The notes beneath the pieces are model-generated. The model was not told the origin of the DNA. It searched no databases and worked only from the letters and a program-made list of their open reading frames with translations. A DNA stretch of 64,000 nt from Leptodontidium sp. MPI-SDFR-AT-0119 (taxonomy: Eukaryota; Ascomycota; Leotiomycetes; Helotiales; Leptodontidiaceae), in assembly GCA_020726505.1 (NCBI GenBank), contig JAHLEZ010000002.1, forward strand, positions 4,960,001-5,024,000. The letters are read 5' to 3'. Positions 23,792-36,351 of this stretch are shown piece after piece. A program made the position numbers and the translations under genes. The stretch's first letter is position 1. Every line of letters begins with the position of its first letter.

Positions 23792-25016
23792 ATGTCGGTA
23801 ATTCTGTGCACTGGTAAGTTCATCCATTGTCTCTCGAACTGGTTCACCTCAACCTTCTACATAAATACACCTCTTTGAGTCTGTCGCATCATGGCATACA
23901 TTAGAGACCGAGCTAACCACGACATGTGCGTGTTTGTGACAGCTGGCTACGACCACACAATAAGGTAAGCTTCTCTTTTTCTTGCTCTTACCTGCATCGC
24001 AAGCTTGTACTGACATTCACAGATTCTGGGAAGCCCTCTCTGGCATCTGCTCCCGCACTATCCAACACTCCGACTCTCAGGTTAATCGCCTCTGCATCTC
24101 ACCCGACAAGCGCTTCCTCGCCGCTGCAGGCCACCACACCGTCAAGCTCTACGATATCAAATCCACGAACCCGAACCCCCTCCTCGCATTCGAAGGTCAT
24201 ACCGGCAATGTCACAGGCGTCGCTTTCCACTGCGAGGGAAAATGGATGGTAACAAGCTCCGAGGATGGCACAGTCAAGATCTGGGAGACGAGAAGTGGCT
24301 CCGTTCAGCGCAGCTATTCACATGGATGTCCCGTCAACGATGTAGTGATCCATCCGAACCAAGGCGAGATCATCAGCTGTGATCGCGGAGGAAGTGTGCG
24401 CATTTGGGATCTGGCGGAGAATAATTGCTCGCATCAATTGATTCCAGAGGAGGATGTACCTGTAGCTAGTGTCACTGTTGCGAGTGATGGATCGACTCTT
24501 TGCGCAGGGACAAACTCGGTGAGTAGATGCTCTCCTGCTGTAAGATATTTGCTGGACCTTGCTAATATGACCCAGGGCAACGTCTATGTCTGGCATCTCC
24601 TCCAATACCGCGAAAAGACTACCCTCGTCCCAATCACCCATTTCCAAGCACACAGCAACTACATCACCCGAGTTCTCCTCTCCCCAGACGTCAAGCACCT
24701 TGCAACCTGCAGTGCCGACCACACCGCCAAGATCTGGGAAGTCAAAGATCTAGAATCCATGCTCCCTATCGCCGGCCAAGCCTCCCCCGACCCAAAGAAC
24801 CCCAAACCATTCAAGCTGGAGAGTACATTGACGGGTCATCAGCGGTGGGTGTGGGATTGTGCGTTCAGTGCAGACTCGGCGTATCTGGTCACGGCTTGTT
24901 CAGATCATTACGCGAGACTGTGGGAGTTGCATAGCGAGCAGATCATCAGGCAGTACAATGGGCATCACCGAGGTCTGGTTTGCGTGGCATTGAATGATTA
25001 TTCAGAGGCTAGATAG
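23792..25016 (+). CDS. lst8: TOR complex subunit LST8 (WD40)
   Basis: Four exons: 23792-23813, 23943-23964, 24023-24518 and 24576-25016, with GTAAG/GTGAGT donors and CAG acceptors, give 326 residues in phase. The two first exons are only 22 nt each. The protein is seven WD40 repeats with almost no extensions: repeats end in TIRFWE, VKLYDI, VKIWET, VRIWDL, VYVWHL, AKIWEV and ARLWEL. The opening ([22 protein letters not shown]) and the C-terminal QIIRQYNGHHRGLVCVALND are hallmarks of LST8/Pop3/Wat1, which binds the kinase domain of TOR in TORC1 and TORC2 and governs growth and actin. No neighbours are functionally linked. Identification is very secure. Confidence 0.97.
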
Positions 25017-25185
25017 CTGGGTATCGGAGGCGTTTGGTGGTGGCGTTCCTGGTATGGGTGGAGTGAAGGAATGGCGTTAACTATGTCTGGAGTATCTACG
25101 AATGAATCATTGGCATCATTTGCATTCAAATCTTCCTACCCTTTCGCCGCAATTTGGCCACACCGTCTGTAATCTAATTTTCATC
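25017..25185. other. Short convergent gap
   Basis: Less than 200 bp between the stops of LST8 and the Hsp70-like gene; shared 3' flank, nothing else seen. Confidence 0.5.
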
Positions 25186-27343
25186 TTACAACTCCTCCTC
25201 CCATTCCTTCCTCTCCGTCTTCATACTCCCCAAAAACTCCCTCATCCTCTCCTCCCTAAACACCTCCTCCCAACTCTCTAATCTCCTCAACGCCAATTTC
25301 GCTGCCCCCTCAGCAGCAAGCGTCGACGAACTCATTGTCCCACCCACGATCTTCACATCTGGACCGAGAGCTTCCCTGATAGCGCGGACAAGGAGATGGC
25401 CGTCTGTGTGGTCGGTTAGGATACCGACTGTGTGGATTGTCTCGGGGTGGTGCGTGAGGTCGTTGGATGTGCGGATTCCTAGGAGAGATTGTTAGGCTTA
25501 GGGTGTTCAAACTAGACAGAAAGACTTATGGAGAGAGGAAAGGGAGAAGAATAAGGAAGGAAAATAACGAAAGGGAAGGGAGAGACATGGAGGGACATAC
25601 TCCTCAAAGTCACCAGAAACACATGCACCGCCTCCGCAATCTTCCTCACGTACTCCTCCTCCACAGCCTGCACATCCTCCCACTTCAGCACAGCACTCGC
25701 ACCACCAAGACTCAACGGCCACTCTTCAACATGTCTGTCCGCCTCCTCTCCACCCTCTTCCTCCCCGACTTTCCCCTCATCCTTCTTCCCACGGCCACGT
25801 CCCATAAAATCAAACTCCCTCTCCAACCCCCCTCTAATCAAAAACCTGCCCTTCACAACCTCATCCCTCAACTTCTGTCTCTCCCTCTCACCACCACTCC
25901 TAACCACCTCCCTTAAAAACCCATCCCGATCCAACACACGCTGAAAAAGCTCATTATCAATATTCTGACTAGCGTACGGATCGAGCGGTAGATAGCGCTG
26001 CTGGAAAACACCTTGCTCATCCTCATATTCTCTCACTCCTTGGCCCTTCCCATTTCCCCTAAGATTAGAGGAGGAGAAAGGTTTCGATCTCATCCCGTCA
26101 GCTGCCTCATAAGTCCGTAACCCAGCGTAAAAAAGTCCCTGTTCCACAACCAGGATCCTCTCTGCTCGTTTCCCTGCCTTTCGGATAGGGAGGAGATTCC
26201 TCGCTTTACTCGTCGGTTCAGCTTTCACGTCTGCTGTTGTGTATCGCATCCCACTTCCTCTCCAACTGCCCCCCCTCACACTCCCGGCTCCAAACCCACC
26301 ATCTCCACCTCCAGAATTCGGGTCAGAATTAGAAGTAGAAGAAGCTAACAAGCCAGCTTCCTGCACACCTATCCCAGCAGTGACCGTCCTCCCAACCGTC
26401 CTCTCGAGACTACTTATCCCCACCTCCCTCGCCGCCTCAAGGACAAGCTGACATAATGTCCTATTGAAGAAATCCGGGACAGAGAGGATCGCGAAGTCAA
26501 TATTCACCCTGTCACTTGTACAACTCCTCTCCAAGTCTTGAGCTAAAGCTGCAACTTTCGTCTCATTCAACACCGCGATGAAGATCCCCTTTACGGAATC
26601 GAGCGTGAGATCGTCTTCGAACCAGGGGTTTTTCTTGAGGCCAAAGGCTACAAGTAGGTTTTGATATACTCTCAATTCCGAAACCTTCTCTATAGTATTC
26701 CCTAGCACGGGGATCTTCCTCACCCACCCCTCAATTTCCGAAGTAATCACCCTAAGATAGGGCGAGAGATACTTCTGTACGCCATCATGTATCTTTCGGA
26801 AGGCGGGAGCGCGATTTGAATTTTTATTCTTGTTCACGCCCCAGAGTCGCGAACCGATTTCGTTCGCGGCGTAATCTTCTAATCTGAGTCTGAATAGGGC
26901 GGTTTTGTATCTCTCTGCCGCGGGTGAGGATGAGGGGGTGAGGAAGGTGAGGATGCTGGTGTTGAGGGGTGTGTGCGCGTAGGTTGCTATTCTGTTATTT
27001 TTGTGTTTAGCTTAGACTTGAAAAGGATTCCTTTTTAAAGTTTGGACTTGGAGGGGAAGACGAGAATGGAGGGGAATGGAGGCGGGGAAGAGGATGAGAA
27101 GGGGGTGAGTTGTCTAAGAATATTTGTCTCTGAGAAATCTACGTTGCATCTGGGTTCGTTCTTATGCATGCTTGTACACCTAAGTACTTACATAGTATTA
27201 GGACCGAAATCAATCCCGATCGGCTGCGGTTTCAAGTCCCGACTACATGTATTGGTGTTGCTGTCAGCTGCAGCCTGGACCCTGGCTAGGCTGGAAAGGA
27301 TTATGAGAGTGCAGGCCGTGAGGATGCTATTGGCGAGAATCAT
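25186..27343 (-). CDS. Secretory Hsp70/actin-fold ATPase-like protein
   Basis: Three exons, 27343-27192, 26991-25601 and 25478-25186, give 611 residues; phases 2/1 and 1/2 match. Residues 1-25 are a signal peptide (MILANSILTACTLIILSS). The phosphate-1 motif PIGIDFGPNT (compare IGIDLGTTNS of Hsp70) crosses the first intron. Other Hsp70-like blocks follow: NIDFAILSVPDFFNRTLCQLV (connect-like, compare AVITVPAYFND), a phosphate-2-like ILVVEQGLFYAGL, an RVLDRDGFLREVV helix and an adenosine-like VKIVGGTMSSSTLA. The substrate-binding domain and C-terminal lid of Hsp70 are absent, and an insert rich in Gly/Ser lies in the middle. It is likely an ER-lumen or secreted diverged relative; function unknown. 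Confidence 0.8.
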
Positions 27344-28153
27344 TTTCTAGGATGGTTTGAGGGATTTCAGAGTACTGGTTTCATTTGATTTGATATTAAA
27401 AGGAGATTGTTGGTTGGCAGATAGGCTGACATGTTGAGAAAGAAATCTGTGTCGAGGTGTTCATGATGCGATGCGATGCTGTGCCGTTTCTTCGCGGTGG
27501 TGGGGCATGGTTGGGTTGTTGTTTTAGGTAAGCGAATAGAACCCCCTTCCCGAGTCCTTTTCCTTTGGTCTTCTTCTTTTCTTTAAGGTCATTGAGGTTT
27601 CAAGAAGTGGGAGCTGGGGAGAATGTGAATTTTAGAGTAAGTAATGTACATTATCATTGTCCGGTCTAACTTAGAAATGGCTGAATAGGGGACCGGGGGT
27701 TGTGAAACGCCAGCTTGTTCTTCGTATGATGTTTAGGTACCCATCCCGCAGCTAGTCAATTGTGAGGATGCGCGTCCGGACAATACTTTATAGGGAGGGT
27801 GATCGAGGTGTTATGTGTGGCAATTGAGATAATGGGTGGTGATTGGTGCATGGGACTAGGAGCAAGAAATCTTGGAAGGTTAAGTACCAGCTGGAAACGG
27901 ACGAAGGACGAATACAAAAAGGCGCGAACAAGGAGGCCAATAATTCTGTATCTTATACAATGAACGCTGCTGCAATTATAAATTTGACTGCATGATTGTT
28001 GTTAAGTGTTGCAACGCATTGAATGTTGGGTATCCGCAATAAAAAAAACAAGAGAATAGACAAACTGAAAGCCTCACAACAATCAAAGAGAGGGTAATCC
28101 CCAAGCCGGTCCATATCACCAGTACGCCACCCTTCACCCGAGTCGAGACCTTC
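27344..28153. other. Intergenic region, 0.8 kb
   Basis: Contains the promoter of the Hsp70-like gene and, at the right, the 3' flank of the PHD-finger gene. AT-rich overall; no repeat or RNA gene recognised. Confidence 0.5.
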
Positions 28154-30162
28154 TCACTGACCACCAATCACCGGGTATACCCCTAATGGAACCTCCTTCT
28201 TCTGCCTCCCAGGCCGACGATGTTCGGGTTCTTGTTCTCTCTCCTGCATCACAAGCCTCCCTCCAACAGTCTTTGGCACACAATTGCCCAGGATACCCTC
28301 TGGGACACCAAACAGCTCCTCAAGCTTCTGGACCATCTCCTTTGTCTCATCATCATCTCTCTTTTCTCGAGATTGATGGATATCCCAGCCACTCTCCAAT
28401 CTCTCCTTCACCAGTTGCGGATGAAGGATCTTACCAAAATTGGCTTTGCGTCCACCTCTGGCCTTAATTTCTTTCATCTTCTCTTCCTTCTGAGCAGCGT
28501 TCCATCGTTTCGGCCAGACGGTTCGAGGATCCACCGCACCCCATATCTGTGTTTCTGATAATTCTTTGGGACTGGGCTCATAAAATGGATCTCGCTGCGA
28601 TTGTTTCAATAGGAATGAGTCCAGAATACTCTCGTCGAATTCCTTGCGTTTCTCCTCAAGTGAAGCATTCGAATCAACAACAGATTCCGAATATTGTTCT
28701 GATTTATCGTGTAACACGGATTTGACTGAAGGGTTGGCGGTATTTGCGACAGCTTTGGCGGTGGGAATCTTGGGTGACGGTGTGTGATAAGAGGAAGTAT
28801 CAGACATCGGAGATGGTGGTTGGGGAGTAAGGGATCCCAACGAGGAGCTATGTTGTAAAGCGAGCATATCAGAGTCAACTGCATCTAACATCTCCTCATC
28901 TTCGACCTCATCCAACTGTGATTCTTGACTGGGCATCTCTGGATATGGAATGTCTGGTCTTGGATATGGCTTAGGATTGGAAATTCCCTGCGATGCCAGC
29001 AATTGAATACCTCTGGGTGTTTGCCATCTCGGCCGTGGAAAATCTCCGTCCAGCAATACCTCGCTTTGGGCCCGGTTTGCGTTCAGTGCAGTGTCCACGA
29101 GCTCCGGGGCTTCGCCAATCGCTAGAATATCGTCTCTGGGCAGAGACGTTTTGTGGATATTGCTGGAGATATCGTTTGCTTGGTAAGATGGACGCTCATA
29201 CTCAGGAGGGTCTGTCACTGGTGTATTTTGGAATTCGCTTTACGGTGATTAGATTGACTCGATAGGTGAAAAGAGAGGATCTTACCGTGGTGAGTTTGTG
29301 CCTGGGACAAGACTCATTGATCTCGAAGGCTCCTCATTGCTTATAGCTCCCACGGATTGTCTGTAAGTTGCCCTTGGGATAATTGTTGCCTCTGGCATCT
29401 GCTTCTCTGACTGATTATGGGCAGGAGCTCGCAAAGGAGGGTCTGCCAGAACACTTCTATTGGAGTTTACGTTAGCTTTCGGTACGGCCGAGGCTCGAGA
29501 ATCCTCGGATCTAGTAGCACTCGAAGTGATCCTAGACGAAGAACGCTTTCTCTTGTTTGTAACCAGGGGCCGATCATCTGGTCGCACGTGATATAACTTT
29601 GTCTTTTTGATCGGCCTGGGAGCTGTCGCAGGTGCTGGCCTTGGTAACTGGCGTGCCGTATTGTTTCGCTCTACAAGGTCGCACATAAAACATAGGTACC
29701 TTGTGTTCGGCTTCTTCGGCGGTTTAGCTACCTTCCCACACCCGTCGATCTCGCACAGTCTGATAGAATTCGTGTCGAGAGTTGTCGTTGCTTCCTGTCG
29801 TTGCATTGACGGCTGAGTCTCTATCACCGTTTGGTGTTCCGCTGTGTTCTGGAGCCCAGGAGATTCCTTCTTTCCCTTTGACACCTTGGTTTGGGTTGTC
29901 ACAATGGTTGACGGTATTGCAGCGCTTTTTCCCTTTGCTTTGTCCAAGCATCTACCACAAGTATACTCGGCCCTTGGAGAATGTGTTAGCTGAAAGACGT
30001 TGCATAGAGCTCTACGGGCTATTACTTGCGATCGGCTATCCTTGGATTGGGACAAGCCATATGGTATCTGCTCCTGCATTTGCAACATATGATGAGAGGG
30101 GTCATCAGACTTTCGGGTTCTTTGCATATTCTGCAGACGGTCGCATTTGAGCTTGACGACAT
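28154..30162 (-). CDS. PHD-finger protein with second Cys cluster
   Basis: Three exons, 30162-30026, 29972-29286 and 29237-28154, give 635 residues; the joins restore phase (the first exon is not evident in longer frames because its reading frame closes at intron 1). Residues 10-54 form a C4HC3 PHD finger: C10-X2-C13, C26-X2-C29, H34-X2-C37 and C51-X2-C54, the last pair supplied by exon 2. PHD fingers read histone tails, so a chromatin role is inferred. About residues 117-145 contain a second Cys set (LCEIDGC...YLCFMC) of a possible further zinc site. The rest is basic and disordered (KRKRSSSR), with a conserved-looking helical block at the C-terminus (about residues 490-590). Ortholog not named. 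Confidence 0.85.
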
Positions 30163-31326
30163 TGATGTGAAGGAACTTGCATCATCAATATGATCAGTAC
30201 CAAAGGTGGATTTCTAATAATTGTGATTAGCAATCCGCTATGAAAAGATTTCGCGGCATCAGTGTAAGAAGAATGCGTCTCAGGTCTTTTCAGTTTGTTT
30301 AGTCATCAACCTGCAGCTTGAGCGGCTTCGCATCTCATCCAGACCTCGCCGTCAACGGCTCTTCTAGCTTCGAGCAGAATCAAGGTCACAACGACAACTT
30401 TCGTCTGAACCGCTCTCCACCACAGCCTTTGGTTGCACTTCCTTGGGTATGAAGAGGTGCAACTCCTGATAGTGGTAGTGTCTAAAGACATGAATATACC
30501 CTACAATGTCACTCCTCTCACTTTGCTTGTGTGGGAGAAGTCTTGCCAATATTGATGGACTGCCATGTGAAACTCAATGGGGCAAGAAGCGAGCGTCCTG
30601 ATCATCGAAAACACGGCACGAATTGGACCAAAACCAGAACAAGCTTTGAAGCAGTCGGACCTTTTACCAGGTGTTCATCATGGACGCGGTAGAAAACAGA
30701 AGGGAAGAGACTGACGTACTTTTGAGGACAAAGATTCGAGTCTTTTGAAGGTGAGGCTGGCAGGTGGAGGTGATGCGGCCATCTTAAATGAATATTGAAT
30801 TAAGGGGCGGACCGAGAGTTAGCGAGCGAGTGAGGATTGGATTGGTATCTCGTTGGCATCTCGATAAGGCGTATCGCGTCGTGTCTTAGGTATTAGTCTT
30901 CTCGTAACAGTCACGGAAAGAAGCCAGCAAGGCGTCCGAATCAGTGTAGAGGAAGGATCAAACTTAGAGGTCAGGCTGAGTGAGGCAGAGGGATTGGATG
31001 ACCACAATCCATGTAAGTAAGTAATTGGAAAAGACTGAGATGGCCCTCGACGCTCCTCCTCCGGAAAGAAGTTCCGATGTAAACAAACAAACAGACGAGC
31101 TTTGAAATGGGGATGGGATGTTAGCCGCGACGATGGATAAAAGAAAGGATCTCGCGGCGGTTGCACGAACTCAGGACGCGCTACCCCACTATCATGTGAC
31201 CTATCAGTTACGGTAGCCGAAGTCAGATAGCATCAGGGAAACATTACCTACTGGACGTCTATCTGTCCTGGCAGCAAGACAACCTTCGATGATCTAGATT
31301 TGTTTTTCTCCTTCTCACCCACTGCC
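30163..31326. promoter_or_regulatory. Divergent promoter region, 1.2 kb
   Basis: Shared 5' region of the PHD-finger gene (-) and the SCYL1-like gene (+). Pyrimidine-rich stretch just before the latter's ATG (31298-31326). No binding sites can be named and no additional gene is supported. Confidence 0.45.
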
Positions 31327-33980
31327 ATGGAATTCTTCAAGTCTGCTGTGGCCTCAGCCATATCAAAAGGCCCCTCCTTCCCATACACTTTTGGCGATCA
31401 AGTCGACGTCGATACCAGCATCTGGACCCTCTACAATGGAACCAAGCGCGTGCGATCTTCCTACCCCAGAGTTGGACATAAAGGCTGATACTTCTTGCAG
31501 GAGGATGGTTCGCCGTGCAGTATATTCTCCTTCGATGTTACTGCGAATAAGTCCCGTCTGCCAATGGCAAAGAATGCTGTTCGAAAGCTACGAACATTAC
31601 GACATCCAGGTGTAATAAAAGTGCTGGACACGGTGGAGGTACGGATATGGGAGGGCTAAGGCTTGGAGTGCACGGCTGATGTTGTAATAGACAGAGACAT
31701 ACATATACATTGCAACGGAAAGACTGGTCCCTCTGCGGTGGCATATCAAGCGCAAGAGCATGAGTACAGAAACGCTGAAATGGGGTCTATTTGGAGTTGC
31801 AGTATGCTCGACCTGTACCTTACGCGTAGAGAAGTCTATACTGATATATCTTCCAGCAAACTGTCAAATTCATAAACGACGAAGCTTCCTCAGTCCACGG
31901 CGCCCTTCGAGTCGGATCTATATACACAAGTGAAAGTGGAGAATGGAGGCTTGGAGGCTTTGAAGTCTTGAGCAGCATGAAAGACGACGAAGCAATAATA
32001 TATGTATGGGGTCTGTATAATCTCTGCCAGGAATCTGTTAGCTGATGGGGTCCTAGAATTATGGCAGTCTAGTCCCGGACTCTGGACGATATACACCACC
32101 TGAGCTAGCGAAATCTGGATGGGAGACGATCAAGAAGAACCCGTTACCTGCTGTGGATGCCTATAATTTTGGAACATTGATATTCGAAGTCTTCAATGGT
32201 GATTTTATGGGTGGAGACCAAGCCGGACAGACGAAGAACATCCCTCCAACTATGCATTCGACTTATAGAAGGCTGGTAAACAGCAATCCAAAGGCAAGAG
32301 TCAGTGTAGGGGCTTTCCTGGAGCAAGGAAGACGGAACGGAGGTTTTTTCAACACGCCTTTAATCAAACTTACCGAAGGCGTGGACAATCTGGGAATGAA
32401 GAGTGAGGAAGAACGTGAAGAATTTTTGAAGTAAGTCCTCAATTTAATTGCATTGGGCGAAGGGCTAACTGCGTAGTGATCTCGATGAGTTGTCAGATGA
32501 CTTCCCTGAAGACTACTTCAAAATGAAGATTCTTCCAGAGCTCTTGAAGTCTGTTGAATTTGGTGGAGGTGGACCCAAGGTGTTTGGCGTTGTGATGAAA
32601 ATCAGCAAGAAGCTCACAGACGACGAATTTGAATCCAAGGTTACGCCTGCCGTTGTACGGCTTTTCAGCAGCCCGGACCGAGCTATACGAGTCTCATTAT
32701 TGGATAACCTTCCTATAATGATTGACCGGTTACCGCAGAAGGTTGTCAATGATAAGATATTCCCTCAGATGGTATGTCACAGCGTCGTGTGAAGCTTGGA
32801 AGCTTACATTCAATAGGTCACTGGCTTTACAGATGTAGCCCCGGTTGTAAGAGAGCAGACTGTTAAGGCTGTCCTGACTATCATTGGAAAATTGTCTGAC
32901 AGAACAATCAACGGCGAGCTACTGAAATATCTTGCCAAAACGTCGAACGATGAACAACCTGGAATCCGCACCAACACGACAATCTGTCTAGGAAAGATTG
33001 CCAAGAACCTAGGTGTGAGCAATAGAGCCAAAGTACTAATCGCAGCGTTCACGCGGTCCCTCCGTGATCCATTTGTCCATGCCCGAAACGCAGCATTAAT
33101 GGCCCTTGCTGTTACATCGGATTCCTTTAGCGAAGACGATTGTGCTGGTCGCATTTTACCCGCTCTATGCCCCTCTTTGATAGACAAGGAAAAACTTGTC
33201 CGGGACCAGGCCATCAAGACCATGGACATCTATATGCAGCGCGTACGGAAATTTGCCGCTACGATGCCTGATACGGTTCTACCACCTCCAGCGACAGAAA
33301 CATCAGCTACGCCTACTCCGCGCATGAGTACTCCACAACCAAGCGAGGCCGCTTCATGGACAGGCTGGGCCATTTCGTCGTTTACTAATAAGGTTTCGGC
33401 TGCTGCTGGCGAGATCACATCATCTGTCTCAAATGGAGCAACAAATACACCACAAACTGCCTCGGCACCGACATCAGAACCAAGAAGACCGCCAGGAACA
33501 GCATCGGCATCAGCTCTCCACCGACAAGCGGTGGCCTCTCCTCCAGCAACCTCGGCACGAACATCAACATCCTCCAACACGAATGACTACTTCCAAGATT
33601 CAACCGCCGCAGATGAAGACAATGATGCCGATGACGCATGGGGGAATATGGGCGAAGACTCCTTTTTCGATGCACCATCCGAAGCACCTAAGCCTCAAGC
33701 AGCAGCGAAACCTTTCGATGATGACGGGGAGCCAGATTTCGCAGGCTGGTTAGCAGCTCAATCGGGGAAGAAACCTAGTGCCAAGCCACTGCCTAAGGGA
33801 TTGGGTAAACCTGCAAACGGGAGACCGGCCGCTGCGAGTAGAGTTGCTACGACGGGCAGTATCGGTTCTGGGGCGAAGAAGACTCTCCCTGCTGCGAAAC
33901 CGAAGCCAGTGGCGGCGAAGAAGATTGATACGGCGCCTAAAGAGACTGGGGAAGAGGATGGCTGGGGGGATGGGTGGTAG
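31327..33980 (+). CDS. SCYL1/Cex1-type pseudokinase with HEAT repeats
   Basis: Seven exons: 31327-31449, 31501-31638, 31691-31801, 31857-32003, 32057-32430, 32477-32771 and 32817-33980, yielding 783 residues with consistent phases. N-terminal about 300 residues are a protein-kinase fold without catalytic residues: where active kinases have HRD and DFG, this has HGALRVGSIY and WRLGGFEV, typical of the SCY1-like family. Residues about 330-560 form HEAT-type helical repeats (VVRLFSSPDRAIRVSLLDNL; KYLAKTSNDEQPGIRTNT). The C-terminal 220 residues are disordered, Ala/Pro/Ser-rich, and end in GWGDGW. Established knowledge: yeast Cex1 links tRNA export to translation and SCYL1 acts in COPI traffic. 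Confident at family level. Confidence 0.93.
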
Positions 33981-34348
33981 ACCGTAACCGATCTGTTATC
34001 GAAGGCGTGATTTTGGTGTTTGGAGTGAGGCATAGCAGTGGCGTTCTGAGGACTGTCATATAATAGGATACCAGGACAAATCTATATACTTGGGGGTCAA
34101 AATTTCAAATTGCCGTCTTGCCTGTTACGCTGCACAGTCATCTGGCTCTTCTTGTCTTGGATGTGGAAATTTCTAGCGTTTTCTTGGAGGTTCAGGTAAG
34201 TAGAATCTAAATACAGGCAGGCTTCTTCGACCTCATCAACAGATGCCCTACAATTCCCGGCCCAAGGTCAAACAATGGCATCTCACATATCCTCGATACA
34301 TTTAAACCATTTGCTCATCCATCCACCGTTCCAACTAACTCAGACCCC
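33981..34348. other. Convergent 3' flanks
   Basis: A 368-bp gap between the stop codons of the SCYL1-like gene and the permease gene; nothing recognised. Confidence 0.5.
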
Positions 34349-36351
34349 TCAGTCCAACTTCTCAGGCGTCTCACTCGCCCTGGCATCAAGCACAAAGCCC
34401 TCAGCCGTCACCTCCTAAACTTACACCAATCAGCACGAATCTCACCCACGAACACAAAACAAACCAAAACACGCATACCAAAAACATACCGGCCCCCCAA
34501 AAACCCTCTTCTTCCCACCAACCCACACACCCCAAATCAGACACCCAATTCCCACAACCACAGCCCCCACATAATTCATACTCTCCCACTCGACCGGCAA
34601 CCGACTCGGCAAACAAAACACTACCGAGTAAACACCAACCCAAAGTACCGAAAACGCATTACACGCCCTCCCGCCCCTCCTCCCCAGATCCAACCACCGC
34701 TGCGCAGGAAGAACTTTCTCCCTCCCGCGAAACAACACGATACCCTGCGGGATCACGTATGTAATATTCAGACTTATGATCGCGAGCGAGATTATACTGT
34801 TAAACGCTGTCGTGGACGCGATGTATACCAATCCGTATAACGCCGACACGAAAGTACATGCCGCGGTAGCGTTCGCGGGTGTTTTAAGCTGGGGATGAAC
34901 TTTCGCGAGATACTGCGAGAAAGGCAAGCCGTTGTCTCGTGCGAATGCCCATGCCAACCGGCCAGTGGTGGCGAGGCAGGAAATGGTGGCGCCGAAGTAG
35001 ACGAATAGGAGCCAGACTACGAGGAATGTCGCGCCGGAGGTGGAGGAGAGTGCTTGTTTGAAGGCTGTCAGGACGGGGAGGGTGGATGCTGCGACGTCTG
35101 AGAGGGAGGTGCTGGAGAAGAGGAGGGCGAGCGTCCAGGGGACGGAGGTTAGGATCCCGATTACCATTGTGAGGATCATGGCGCGGGGGACGTTGCGGGA
35201 TGGGTTGGGGAGTTCCTGGTGTAGGTAAGTATGTATGAGCTATCTTTGAGTACGAAGAAAGGGATTTGGCTCTCCGTTTTCTCGCTTGTTTCGGGGGTAT
35301 TTGGACGAGAAAGAAAATATTAGATACGCACCTCGGCGATATGCGTCGCTGCGTCCGTAGCCAAAAATGCATACATACAACTCCCCACCCCCAAAATGAA
35401 CGCCATCCTATCACTCCACCCCGTTACATTCTCCCACTCCTTGAATACTACTCTTGCAGGTTGCTTCTGCTTACTCGCCGCTAGAACAGTGATAGTGAAG
35501 ACGACAAAGCCGAGAACGCTCGCTAGGAAGAGGATATTCTCGCCGGCTGGGAGGAGGGTTGGGAGGAAGATGATTAGTATTCCGCAGAGTAATATTACGA
35601 ATACGAAGAGGAGGTAGATGTGCCATCTTTGAGTGGTGTAGGTGGGATGATAGAGTGTCCCTATTTCAGCGATTATTTGTGCTGTGGGTGGAGGTGGAGT
35701 TAGATATGTGCCAGTTCTTCCCCACGGATAGATTCCTATTTCGGATATCCGGCTACAATTTCGGAAGACAAGAGTCTGAGAAGAGGGGAGTTTAAGAGTA
35801 CGTACCGCAGAATACGGCAGATGATGTACTAGCCAGCACCCAAGCTAGGACACTCAACCAGCCCATCACGAAGGCTGTGACCGCTCTATATTCCACTGAT
35901 GAAACCATGAATGCGAAATGGTACTGTCCGCCAGAAGATGGGAAAGCGGATGCGAGTTCCGCCAGACCTGCTGCTGTTCAATCATCATCATTAGCGAAGG
36001 CTATAATTCTGCCTCTCATCTGATCTCATCTGCTCTCCCATCATCTCGCCTCCCTTCATCCCCTCATCTCACATCAAAATATTCCACAATCCAAAATGTT
36101 AAATTCGCATCCTACTTACTAACAAAACAACAAGCAATAGCCGCAACAAGCTGCCCATACACGACAGTCGGCCCACCACCAGCGACTAGAGGAAATACGA
36201 AGGTGGCTGAGATGGCGATCCATGAGTTTGTTACAGAGAATGCGAATGCGAGGGTTGAGTAGGCTGAGAATTGCCGTGGGAGAGAAGATTTGTGGCCTTG
36301 TGCCATGAGGGCTAGATCATCAGTTGAGATGTGATGGGAGGGGTGCGACAT
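34349..36351 (-). CDS. APC-family amino-acid/GABA/choline-type permease
   Basis: Five exons, 36351-36120, 35967-35806, 35681-35332, 35215-34490 and 34414-34349, give 511 residues with matching phases. The longer open frame upstream lacks an ATG, so the start is the MSHPSHHIS methionine at 36351. About 12 hydrophobic helices are visible, as in the amino acid/choline transporter (ACT) branch of the APC superfamily. Signature parts include SLAELASAFPSSGGQYHF after helix 2, a long TM-rich core, and the helix 8-9 region with ATTGRLAWAFARDNGLPFSQ and the final cytoplasmic tail VTAEGFVLDARASETPEKLD-like residues. The family imports GABA, choline or amino acids across the plasma membrane; substrate cannot be read. 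Confidence 0.9.
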
